A DNA stretch of 64,000 bases, from assembly GCA_003249225.1 (NCBI GenBank), contig QKJQ01000015.1, positions 62,001-126,000 on the forward strand, read 5' to 3'. Below, piece after piece: positions 56,329 to 64,000 of this stretch. The DNA comes from Clostridia bacterium. GTDB taxonomy: Bacteria; Bacillota; Clostridia; Lachnospirales; Lachnospiraceae. Under the pieces are notes generated by a model. It was not told where the DNA came from. It searched no databases and worked only from the letters and a program-made list of their open reading frames with translations. The translations under genes were made by a program, and so were the position numbers. Position 1 is the first letter of the stretch, and each line of letters starts with the position of its first letter.

Positions 56329-57204
56329 ATGATTATTTTAGGAAAAACACAGGAACTTAAGCTGCACAAGGCAACCGATTTCGGTGTTTATTTATGTGAC
56401 CCCACGGCAAAAAAAGAAAGTCCGGAAGATATTGACCAACATACCATCCTTTCCGTCGACTCCATCCTTCTTCCAAAAGCACAGGTGCCGTCAGAAGCAA
56501 AAAACGGAGACCTGATTAACGTTTTTGTTTATAAAGATTCTAAAGACAGACCCATCGCCACAACCACCATTCCCCCTATGGAGCTTGGAACGATAGCAAA
56601 GCTAAAAGTAAAAGAAGTCAGCCAGATTGGTGCTTTTCTGGACTGGGGACTTGCAAAAGATCTTCTCCTTCCATTTAAAGAACAGGTATGGCATGTGGCA
56701 GCCGGTGAAGAAATTCTGGTCTCTCTCTACATAGATAAGAGTCAGCGATTATGCGCTACCATGAGGGTATATCCTTATCTGTCTACCGAATCCCCCTACC
56801 AGAAAGGAGACTGGGTGGATGGAATCGTCTACGAACGGATTGACTCTTTCGGCGCATTCGTAGCCATTGATGATAAATACAGTGCCCTGATTCCAAACAA
56901 GGCTCTCCATAAACCAATTGCTCCCGGAACACCTGTCCACGCAAGAATCGCCAACCGCTTGGAAGACGGAAAATTAGAACTGACACTTTCAAATCTTATT
57001 TCTGTTCAAATGACGGATGACAAAGAACTGATTTTTGCAGCGCTTGAAAAAGCGGGTGGATTTTTGCCTCTTCATGATAAGTCACAACCCTCGGATATTG
57101 AAGAAGCATTTGGTCTCAGCAAGAATGCATTCAAACGTGCCATTGGCCGCCTCATGAAAGAGGAGCGAATTACCATTGAACCTGAAGGTATACGAATCCG
57201 CTAA
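56329..57204 (+). CDS. cvfB: CvfB-like S1 RNA-binding protein
   Basis: MIILGKTQELKLHKATDFGVYLCDP; S1 domains (GAFLDWGLAKDLLLPFKEQ); C-terminal winged helix. Confidence 0.88.
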   Translation: MIILGKTQELKLHKATDFGVYLCDPTAKKESPEDIDQHTILSVDSILLPKAQVPSEAKNGDLINVFVYKDSKDRPIATTTIPPMELGTIAKLKVKEVSQIGAFLDWGLAKDLLLPFKEQVWHVAAGEEILVSLYIDKSQRLCATMRVYPYLSTESPYQKGDWVDGIVYERIDSFGAFVAIDDKYSALIPNKALHKPIAPGTPVHARIANRLEDGKLELTLSNLISVQMTDDKELIFAALEKAGGFLPLHDKSQPSDIEEAFGLSKNAFKRAIGRLMKEERITIEPEGIRIR

Positions 57205-57228
57205 CTCATTTTTGATTTTCCATAAACA

Positions 57229-57275
57229 AAGACCCTTGAACGTCTAATACTATGACAAACAAGGGTCTTTTTTAA
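57229..57275 (+). terminator. Rho-independent terminator downstream of the cvfB-like gene
   Basis: AAGACCCTTG...CAAGGGTCTTTTTT. Confidence 0.85.
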
Positions 57276-57375
57276 TTTAAATACCAATCTTTTTAGCTAA
57301 AACCAATACTAAATATTTCAGTTCAGTTACGTAATCTTTATAGCTGCAAATAATTATATATTATATGATTTTTAT

Positions 57376-57500
57376 ATCGTATAATTTTTGTATCGTATTT
57401 ACTGTATCATAGTTATTTGTATCAATAATTTTTATCCTAGTTACTTGTATCGTATTTACTGTATCATAATTATTTGTATCATATTTTTATATGTCATATG
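57376..57500. repeat. Degenerate AT-rich tandem repeat
   Basis: Two copies of CGTATTTACTGTATCATARTTATTTGTATCA with further TTTGTATC(A/G) sub-repeats. Confidence 0.75.
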
Positions 57501-57572
57501 ACCTTTTATTACGTAACTAAGATTTTATCAAGTATATCGCTTCTTTTTTCAGACGAAATATCACAATCACTA

Positions 57573-57938
57573 TCAATAGTCTTTAAGAATAGTCTCAATT
57601 GCACGGATCATTTCCTTTGCCTGAATTGGCTTTGATATCATCTGACTCAGACCAAGCGTTTGAATCTCCTCGAGCGTGTCAAAATCGCAAAGTGATGTCA
57701 CCATGATGATCTTCGCTTTCGGATCAAACTCAAGGATTTTTGCAGCCGTCTCAACACCATCCATACCAGGCATGATTATATCCAGAGTTACTACATCCGG
57801 ACGGAGTTCTTTGTACTTTTCCAGTCCTTCTTCTCCTGTTTTGCAGCCTTCCGGCGCACTAAAACCATGGTCCATAACTATCTGACGGATCTGTTTTATG
57901 ATCATTGGAGAATCATCTATTATTAGTACCGTCTTCAT
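57573..57938 (-). CDS. CheY-like response regulator
   Basis: 121 aa stand-alone receiver; VLIIDDSPMIIKQIR, VVTLDIIMPGMDGVE, MVTS...KPI. Confidence 0.93.
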   Translation of the reverse strand: MKTVLIIDDSPMIIKQIRQIVMDHGFSAPEGCKTGEEGLEKYKELRPDVVTLDIIMPGMDGVETAAKILEFDPKAKIIMVTSLCDFDTLEEIQTLGLSQMISKPIQAKEMIRAIETILKDY

Positions 57939-57981
57939 TCTGCGTTCAGCCTCCTAGTAAAACAGTTATTGTCTGCTTGGT

Positions 57982-58431
57982 CTATACTATTGTATAATTC
58001 GCCCGAAAGCGAACAATTCCATAATCACTCTCAAAACAATATCGCTTCATCTCAGTATATGTGTCCAGTGTTTCTGCCTCCGGCTCATCTGTCCATTTCA
58101 CAATTGGCGGTTTGAACCGTGCATACTTACCCAGATAATTGCTGGCGCAAGACAGCATTCTACCAAACAGTATATTAACATATTCCATCAGAATATCGTC
58201 ATAGCTGATCTCATCATCCGTCTTCATAACATCAACCACTTTATCCGCAAATTTTTTAGGGATATAAAAGACAATGTCACCAGTTATACCGCCATTCATC
58301 TTTGACCGGATGGTGTAAAGTTCTTTTTCAAATGGTTTTTCTTCAATGCTGGTAAATGTAACACCCGTGATATGCTCTGTTATGCTAACAAACGTACTGC
58401 ATAAGATCTTGTCAAGTTTACTCTCTCCCAC
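57982..58431 (-). CDS. CheX-like chemotaxis phosphatase
   Basis: 149 aa adjacent to CheY; DILMEYVNILFGRMLSCASNYLG resembles CheC/CheX E-x2-N motif. Confidence 0.75.
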   Translation of the reverse strand: MGESKLDKILCSTFVSITEHITGVTFTSIEEKPFEKELYTIRSKMNGGITGDIVFYIPKKFADKVVDVMKTDDEISYDDILMEYVNILFGRMLSCASNYLGKYARFKPPIVKWTDEPEAETLDTYTEMKRYCFESDYGIVRFRANYTIV

Positions 58432-58463
58432 GGTCTTCGCTCACCTCCAAAGAAAGATAAGAT

Positions 58464-58871
58464 TTATTCAAGGAACCTCATCCTTGCACTGGTGTCTTTG
58501 TCTTTCTTGACGGCTGGTTCTTCATGTTTTGGCATGGCATCCCCAAGACCCTGTATCATTTTCTGTTTGCAGGCACCGCAAAATCTGCCTGTTCGGATCA
58601 TCGTTCCGCAACTTTCGCATTCAATTCCAACCATGGAACCTTCTGCAAAGGTCAACTTTTCTTCTCTGACCCAGCGTTGAATCTGGCGTACCGAAACATC
58701 CATATCTTTTGATACCTGATCTATATTAGCACCCGGATTGTCATAGATATATTGTTTGACTTCGGCAAATTTATCCTCAAGCGCTTTCATACACTGAGGA
58801 CAAAACGGTGTTGAGTTTCCCAGATAGTTGAATAATTTCCCGCAGCTTTTACAATTTCTTACGTCCATATT
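58464..58871 (-). CDS. Flagellar operon protein YvyF-like (zinc-ribbon + HTH)
   Basis: NCKSCGKLFNYLGNSTPFCPQCMKALEDKFAEVKQYIYDNPGANIDQVSKDMDVSVRQIQRWV. Confidence 0.85.
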   Translation of the reverse strand, partial: NMDVRNCKSCGKLFNYLGNSTPFCPQCMKALEDKFAEVKQYIYDNPGANIDQVSKDMDVSVRQIQRWVREEKLTFAEGSMVGIECESCGTMIRTGRFCGACKQKMIQGLGDAMPKHEEPAVKKDKDTSARMRFLE

Positions 58872-58885
58872 CATACCTCCTGTAT

Positions 58886-59614
58886 TCATAATCCACGTCC
58901 CGTACAAAGACTGACAAAATAAACTGTTTTAACTCCGTTCGCAAGTAGTATCCTGGTGCAAGCTTCCATGGTGCTTCCTGTCGTGTAAATATCATCGATC
59001 AATATTACCTTTTGAAGTTCTTTTTTCAGTTGCTCTGTTCTCTTTGTTTTCCTTTCGTCAATAATAAATGCTTTCTCTAGATTTGAAAGCCGTTCAAGAT
59101 CATTTAACTGCTTTTGCGGCATTGTGTTCCGGTTTCTGATCAGATAATCTGAAATCACCGGTATTCCAAGCGCCTCACCAACACCTCTGGCCAGGACTTG
59201 TGCCTGATTGTATCCCCGGTATCTCTTTTTGGCCGGATGGACCGGAATCGGTATAAGTGCATCCGGTTGCAGTTCTTTTATAGTATTTCCAAACCTTTCT
59301 GTCATCATGCTGACGAAGAAGGCGCCAAACTCTTTTTTATTTCTGTACTTAAAATCACCGATTGCCTGTTTCATTATGTCATCATATAGAAATACTGCAA
59401 ATCCTTTTTCAAAATGATGTTTCTTTTTATAACAGTCAAAACAGTATTCTGTTTCTTCATACTCGACCGGTTTCCCACATTTCAGACAGACCGGACCTTC
59501 AAGAAAAGACAGTTTACTTTCACACTCCGGGCAGATAAGTGTTCCCTTATCTGACAGGACTTCCCTGCAGACCGGACAGCACCTTGGGTACAACAGTTCC
59601 AGCAATCTGTGCAT
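58886..59614 (-). CDS. comFC: ComF-family phosphoribosyltransferase
   Basis: CxxC zinc fingers and PRTase motif KVILIDDIYTTGSTMEAC. Confidence 0.93.
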   Translation of the reverse strand: MHRLLELLYPRCCPVCREVLSDKGTLICPECESKLSFLEGPVCLKCGKPVEYEETEYCFDCYKKKHHFEKGFAVFLYDDIMKQAIGDFKYRNKKEFGAFFVSMMTERFGNTIKELQPDALIPIPVHPAKKRYRGYNQAQVLARGVGEALGIPVISDYLIRNRNTMPQKQLNDLERLSNLEKAFIIDERKTKRTEQLKKELQKVILIDDIYTTGSTMEACTRILLANGVKTVYFVSLCTGRGL

Positions 59615-60570
59615 TATTTTTCAAACAAACATGCCGGATATTGTCCCTGATCGACAAGTGCCTGAAGGGAATTAACAACAACCTCTTTGTCTTCCTTATA
59701 TGTAACACCGAACCATTTATCATTGGTCGGTAGAACCTTCACGGTCGCCTTTTTCTGATCAACAAGCCTGCCGACAACATCAGGAAGAAGGTGTTCCGCT
59801 TTCAATGGGTTCTCACCGATCTTACCGAGGAAAGACGTAAAATCAGTTTTTAATTCCTCCAAAAAGTCTGGTGTAAAGCCCCACATATTCATTGAGACCG
59901 GACTGTTAAGCGGTACTTCAACCGGCTTATCGTTACCGTCTTTTCCAATTGCAATGTCACCTTTACGTTCAATAGCATAGGTTTCTTCAACATGATTTAA
60001 CATACCATTGCTGTCAACATCACAGGTACCTCTGGTCACGATACCGTTATCACTTAACGTGTTGCCAAGAACAAAGCCCGCCATGCAATACTGGTGCGTC
60101 GTTTTCTTATCAGCTGCTTCACAAAGGAAATCATGAATCTTTGCGAAAGCTTCTTTGCCATAATAATCATCCGCATTGATAACAAGAAATGGTTCCTTTA
60201 CTTTACCAAGACAGCTAAGCACAGCCTGACCGGTTCCCCATGGTTTTGTACGTTCTGCCGGAGCAGTAAATCCTGCCGGAAGATCGTCAAGTTCCTGGTA
60301 TACATATTCCACTTCGATTTCTTTCTCAATTCTATTTCCAATAATCTCTTTGAACGCTTCCTCAAGGTCGTGACGAATGATGAACACTACCTTATCAAAT
60401 CCTGCTTCTCTGGCGTCATAGATTGAATAATCCATAATAATCTCACCGCTTGGACCAACATGCTCCAACTGCTTTATACCGCCTCCGAAACGACTACCCA
60501 TACCTGCTGCCATTATAACCAATGCTGTTTTGCTCACTTTTCTTTCCTCCTGTTTACAAAAACTTTTCAT
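59614..60570 (-). CDS. NDP-sugar pyrophosphorylase-like nucleotidyltransferase
   Basis: TALVIMAAGMGSRFGGGIKQLEHVGPSGEIIMDYSIYDA; LVINADDYYGKEAF. Confidence 0.85.
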   Translation of the reverse strand: MKSFCKQEERKVSKTALVIMAAGMGSRFGGGIKQLEHVGPSGEIIMDYSIYDAREAGFDKVVFIIRHDLEEAFKEIIGNRIEKEIEVEYVYQELDDLPAGFTAPAERTKPWGTGQAVLSCLGKVKEPFLVINADDYYGKEAFAKIHDFLCEAADKKTTHQYCMAGFVLGNTLSDNGIVTRGTCDVDSNGMLNHVEETYAIERKGDIAIGKDGNDKPVEVPLNSPVSMNMWGFTPDFLEELKTDFTSFLGKIGENPLKAEHLLPDVVGRLVDQKKATVKVLPTNDKWFGVTYKEDKEVVVNSLQALVDQGQYPACLFEK

Positions 60571-60723
60571 TTATTTTTAAATAAAACATTTCATAGAATA
60601 ATGAATCTTCAAAAAGACCCTGGCGTTATATTTTCAGCCCGTATCTGAAAACTTCAGGTCTTATCTGGTTTAATTATACGTCACTTGCACAAAAAATGCA
60701 CGTTTTTTTTCTTGTTGCGCATA

Positions 60724-62937
60724 TTACTGGTCTTTTAAATGATAATGCAGACCGGAGTACCGCTTTTGTTCATTAATATTTTCTATCATATTCCAAACAG
60801 TATCTTTGCTTCCAATCAGTGTCACGCAGTTCTTTGCCCTCGTTACTGCTGTATATAGAAGATTCCTATGCAACAACTGACGTGGGCCTGTCAGTATCGG
60901 CAAAACTACAGCCGGATATTCACTTCCCTGTGATTTATGAATGGTGATAGCATACGCCATCTCCAGTTCATCGAGTTGTGAAAATGGATATTCTGCCAAC
61001 CTGCCTTCATCGAACTCTACGGTAATGATTTCGGCGAACAAATTGATCTCACGGATAATTCCAATGTCTCCGTTAAATACACCCGTCCCATCCTGAATTG
61101 TAATTCGATTAAAACCCAGTACTTTCCATGTCAGCTGGTAGTTGTTTTTGACCTGCATGACCTTATCTCCCTCACGGAATGTCATACCATGTGCCTCTTT
61201 TTCTGCCTTATCTTCCGATGGTGGATTCAGGTATTTTTGAAGGACCTGATTCAGGTTCTCTACTCCAAGCTCTCCTTTTCGCATTGGTGTAAGCACCTGA
61301 ATATCAAAGGAGCCGGCATTCACGTAACCAGGAAGTTTGTCTCTTACCAGGCTGACCGTCAGTCCAAGAATATCATTTACCTGCAAACGTTGCAGCATAA
61401 AGAAATCTTTGCTTTTGTTATCCATTTTAATCTGCTCTCCGGCATTGATTTTATGGGCATTTACAACAATATCACTCTCAGAAGCCTGACGAAAGATCTT
61501 GGTAAGACAGACTACATGGAATTTTTCTGATTCTATCATGTCGTGAAGCACATTTCCGGGTCCGACCGACGGAAGCTGATTGACATCACCGACAAAGATA
61601 ACACGCGTTCCAACAACAATGGCTCGCAGCAATGCATGCATCAGACTGATATCGACCATCGACATCTCATCAATGATCACTGCATCACACTCAAGCGGAT
61701 TACTTTCATCCCGTTCGAATACCATATCTCTTCCGGAGCCGTCCCCGCCTTTTCCAAGTTCCAGCATGCGATGGATCGTCCGTGCTTCATACCCTGTCGT
61801 TTCTTTCATACGCTTTGCCGCACGACCCGTCGGCGCAGCCAGCAAAATATCCATACCTTCTTCTTCGAAGAATCGGATTATGGCATTTATCGTTGTAGTC
61901 TTTCCGGTTCCGGGACCTCCGGTAAGAATAAAGAGACCGCATCGTGCGGCTTCTTCGACTGCAAGCCGCTGCATCTCATCAAGTTCTATGTCAAAGCTTT
62001 TCTGCAGCTTATCAATTCTGGCATTCACCAATGCCGGATCCGGGTTATAGATCAGATTCAGGTCATGAAGCATCCTTGCTGTATTGAGCTCCAGATAATA
62101 ATATGGCGCATGATAAATGCACTCCATACCGTCCAGGACCTGAAGTATCACTTTTTTCTCGAAGCAGCACAGATCAAGCTGGCGGCGGACCTCATTTTCA
62201 TCTACCATCAGGAGTCGTACCGCAATGCCAATCAATTCCTGTTTCGGAAGGTAGACATGTCCATTAGCCGCTGCCTGCATAAGACAATACAGAATTCCCG
62301 CTTTTACCCTGTATTCGGAATCCGAACCGATTCCTGCTTTGACAGCAATGTCATCTGCTGTCTGAAAACCGACGCCGTCCATCTCTTCCGCAAGGCGGTA
62401 TGGATTTGTCCTGATGATCTCATAGAGTTCATTCTTATAACGCTGGTAGATCTTAACGGCAAGATTTACCCCGATGCTATATTCTGCAAGGAACATGGTT
62501 GCCGATCGCAGCTCTTTTTTACCATGGAACTGCTCATAAATCTCCTGTGCCTTCTTAATACTGATTCCTTTGATCTCAGCAAGACGCTCCGGTTCATTTT
62601 CAATAATATGAAAGGTACGGTCATCAAACTTTTTAACGATTCGCGCCGCCAGCGCTTCTCCTATACCTTTGATTGCACCAGAGGCCAGATATCGTTCCAT
62701 TGATTTTGCGTTATCCGGCTGTTTTATATCATACTGGGTAACTTGGAACTGTTCACCATAGGTCGGATGTGATATATAGTTTCCTTCAAGGCTGACGTAT
62801 TCTCCTTCATTTATAAATACAAAGGTTCCAACGCAGGTTATCTCATCGTCATCGGCTGCCAGTGAAAGAACGGTATAGCCATTTTCCTGATTCCTGTATA
62901 CAATTTTCTCAACATACCCTTCCAGGCTTTCTGCCAT
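60724..62937 (-). CDS. recD2: ATP-dependent RecD2-like DNA helicase
   Basis: GLFILTGGPGTGKTTTINAII, DEMSMVDISLMHALL, YAITIHKSQGSEYPAVVLP; N-terminal OB fold and HhH region. Confidence 0.95.
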   Translation of the reverse strand: MAESLEGYVEKIVYRNQENGYTVLSLAADDDEITCVGTFVFINEGEYVSLEGNYISHPTYGEQFQVTQYDIKQPDNAKSMERYLASGAIKGIGEALAARIVKKFDDRTFHIIENEPERLAEIKGISIKKAQEIYEQFHGKKELRSATMFLAEYSIGVNLAVKIYQRYKNELYEIIRTNPYRLAEEMDGVGFQTADDIAVKAGIGSDSEYRVKAGILYCLMQAAANGHVYLPKQELIGIAVRLLMVDENEVRRQLDLCCFEKKVILQVLDGMECIYHAPYYYLELNTARMLHDLNLIYNPDPALVNARIDKLQKSFDIELDEMQRLAVEEAARCGLFILTGGPGTGKTTTINAIIRFFEEEGMDILLAAPTGRAAKRMKETTGYEARTIHRMLELGKGGDGSGRDMVFERDESNPLECDAVIIDEMSMVDISLMHALLRAIVVGTRVIFVGDVNQLPSVGPGNVLHDMIESEKFHVVCLTKIFRQASESDIVVNAHKINAGEQIKMDNKSKDFFMLQRLQVNDILGLTVSLVRDKLPGYVNAGSFDIQVLTPMRKGELGVENLNQVLQKYLNPPSEDKAEKEAHGMTFREGDKVMQVKNNYQLTWKVLGFNRITIQDGTGVFNGDIGIIREINLFAEIITVEFDEGRLAEYPFSQLDELEMAYAITIHKSQGSEYPAVVLPILTGPRQLLHRNLLYTAVTRAKNCVTLIGSKDTVWNMIENINEQKRYSGLHYHLKDQ

Positions 62938-63088
62938 GATCAACACCCTTCCTTTACCAGAACATAAAGCACTCAGACCGTTTTGAGTACTTTTTCTGCT
63001 CTATGAATTCCATAGAGCTTCTTTGTGAACAAAAAAATACGCCCCGGCCGGGCGCAGCCTGCCGAAAGCGCTTTTTTAAGTGGTACAA

Positions 63089-63421
63089 TTACTCTCTCTT
63101 CATTGAGTCGTATAACATCTGGGCAATCCCCAACTGCCCGCTGTCTGCGATCTGCTCCGCATATTCCTGATACCGCATATCGCCAAAATACTGTTCGTAC
63201 TCATTCTCATCTTCTTCTGTTGAGACGGTACTTCTCATGGATTCAATCATCTGTTCCACCAGATAAGCTTCAAAGCTTTTGCAGGCATCCATCATTTCCT
63301 CATCGGTCGCACCTGTCATCCCATCTGACAGAGTACTTTCAAGCTTTGAAGTTGATGATGTGCTTGCCGAATTGCTAATTGTACTGGATAACAGCGAATC
63401 CGAACCAATTGAAATGCTCAT
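63089..63421 (-). CDS. FlgJ-type rod-binding domain protein
   Basis: MSISIGSDSLLSSTIS...MDACKSFEAYLVEQMIESMR...YFGDMRYQEYAEQIADSGQLGIAQMLYDSM. Confidence 0.88.
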   Translation of the reverse strand: MSISIGSDSLLSSTISNSASTSSTSKLESTLSDGMTGATDEEMMDACKSFEAYLVEQMIESMRSTVSTEEDENEYEQYFGDMRYQEYAEQIADSGQLGIAQMLYDSMKRE

Positions 63422-63681
63422 TGCTTCCCCCAATTCCGCGCATCTCCTGCGCATGGCTACGTCTGTGCCAAAACAACGAACGGCACAGACCATGTGCTGC
63501 CGGAATGCACTCCCGGCCATGACCCTTGTTGCTCTTCTTGTTCCTACCCTATCTTGCAGGTATACAGCTTGCAGGCTGTACCCTGTAACACCAAAGTAAT
63601 TATGTCATACATTTTCCAGGATTTTCTGCCAGCCGACGAGTTCTGCCGCCGCTAAAATTATCCGTCAAATTATACTCACGT

Positions 63682-64000
63682 CTACTGTCTTAAATTATTT
63701 GCAAGCTGAAGCATCTCATCTGCTGCCTGAATTGCCTTCGAATTCATCTCATATGCTCTCTGGGCTACGATTAAATTTACCACTTCATCAACCGTCTGAA
63801 CGTTGGAAGCTTCCAGATAACCGGAGATTATTGAACTCTTTGTCAGTGCCGTATCCGTGCTCTCCAGTCTTGGAGACCCAGAATTGTCGGTTGCATTAAG
63901 CAAGGAATCCGATGTCTTTTCAAGTCCCGACGGATTGTTGAACTGTACCAGACCAATCTGCATGTCAGTTTTCTGAATCGTTCCGTTTGAATCCGGGTAA
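63682..64000 (-). CDS. flgG: Flagellar basal-body rod protein FlgG (5' end outside window)
   Basis: Open to the window edge; C-terminal IISGYLEASNVQTVDEVVNLIVAQRAYEMNSKAIQAADEMLQLANNLRQ. Confidence 0.92.
   Translation of the reverse strand, partial: YPDSNGTIQKTDMQIGLVQFNNPSGLEKTSDSLLNATDNSGSPRLESTDTALTKSSIISGYLEASNVQTVDEVVNLIVAQRAYEMNSKAIQAADEMLQLANNLRQ

Noticed and set aside
61543-62703. 386-aa plus-strand ORF antisense to recD2 and other long antisense ORFs (such as 1921..2715)
   Set aside because: They are shadow frames of strongly supported genes, with Cys/Ser/His/Ile-rich unprotein-like composition.

Overview
The window looks like a Lachnospiraceae-type (low-GC Clostridia) chromosome segment; this placement is inferred from gene content and protein style. 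It is mostly core genes: guaA, uvrB-uvrA, a YfbR-like HD nucleotidase, cheW, prfB (with an intact programmed +1 frameshift), secA, hpf, the str operon (rpsL-rpsG-fusA-tuf), rpoD, plsC, trxB, a cvfB-like gene, cheY/cheX, comFC, recD2 and flagellar rod genes. Accessory parts are a mannoside-type sugar locus (GH130, ABC importer, YesM/AraC two-component system), a GH1 pseudogene with a large internal deletion, a PLD-DEAD/DEAH-DUF3427 helicase plus NUDIX pair, and a LytTR/GHKL two-component system next to two ABC exporters. The most interesting signal is about 1.6 kb of apparently non-coding DNA (about 49.53-51.19 kb) divergent from rpoD. Its minus strand has a perfect consensus promoter (TTGACA-17-TATAAT), a 5'-terminal hairpin, many GNRA-capped hairpins, a 10-bp perfect stem, a GC-rich 8-bp stem, a possible 41-aa ORF and a rho-independent terminator. 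It is a candidate large structured RNA. Other notable signals are a DnaA-box cluster upstream of hpf, a LexA-box-controlled uvrBA operon with strongly G-depleted tandem repeats between its genes, and 21-bp-spaced direct repeats that may be a LytTR operator. No database search was possible; all names come from reading protein motifs.
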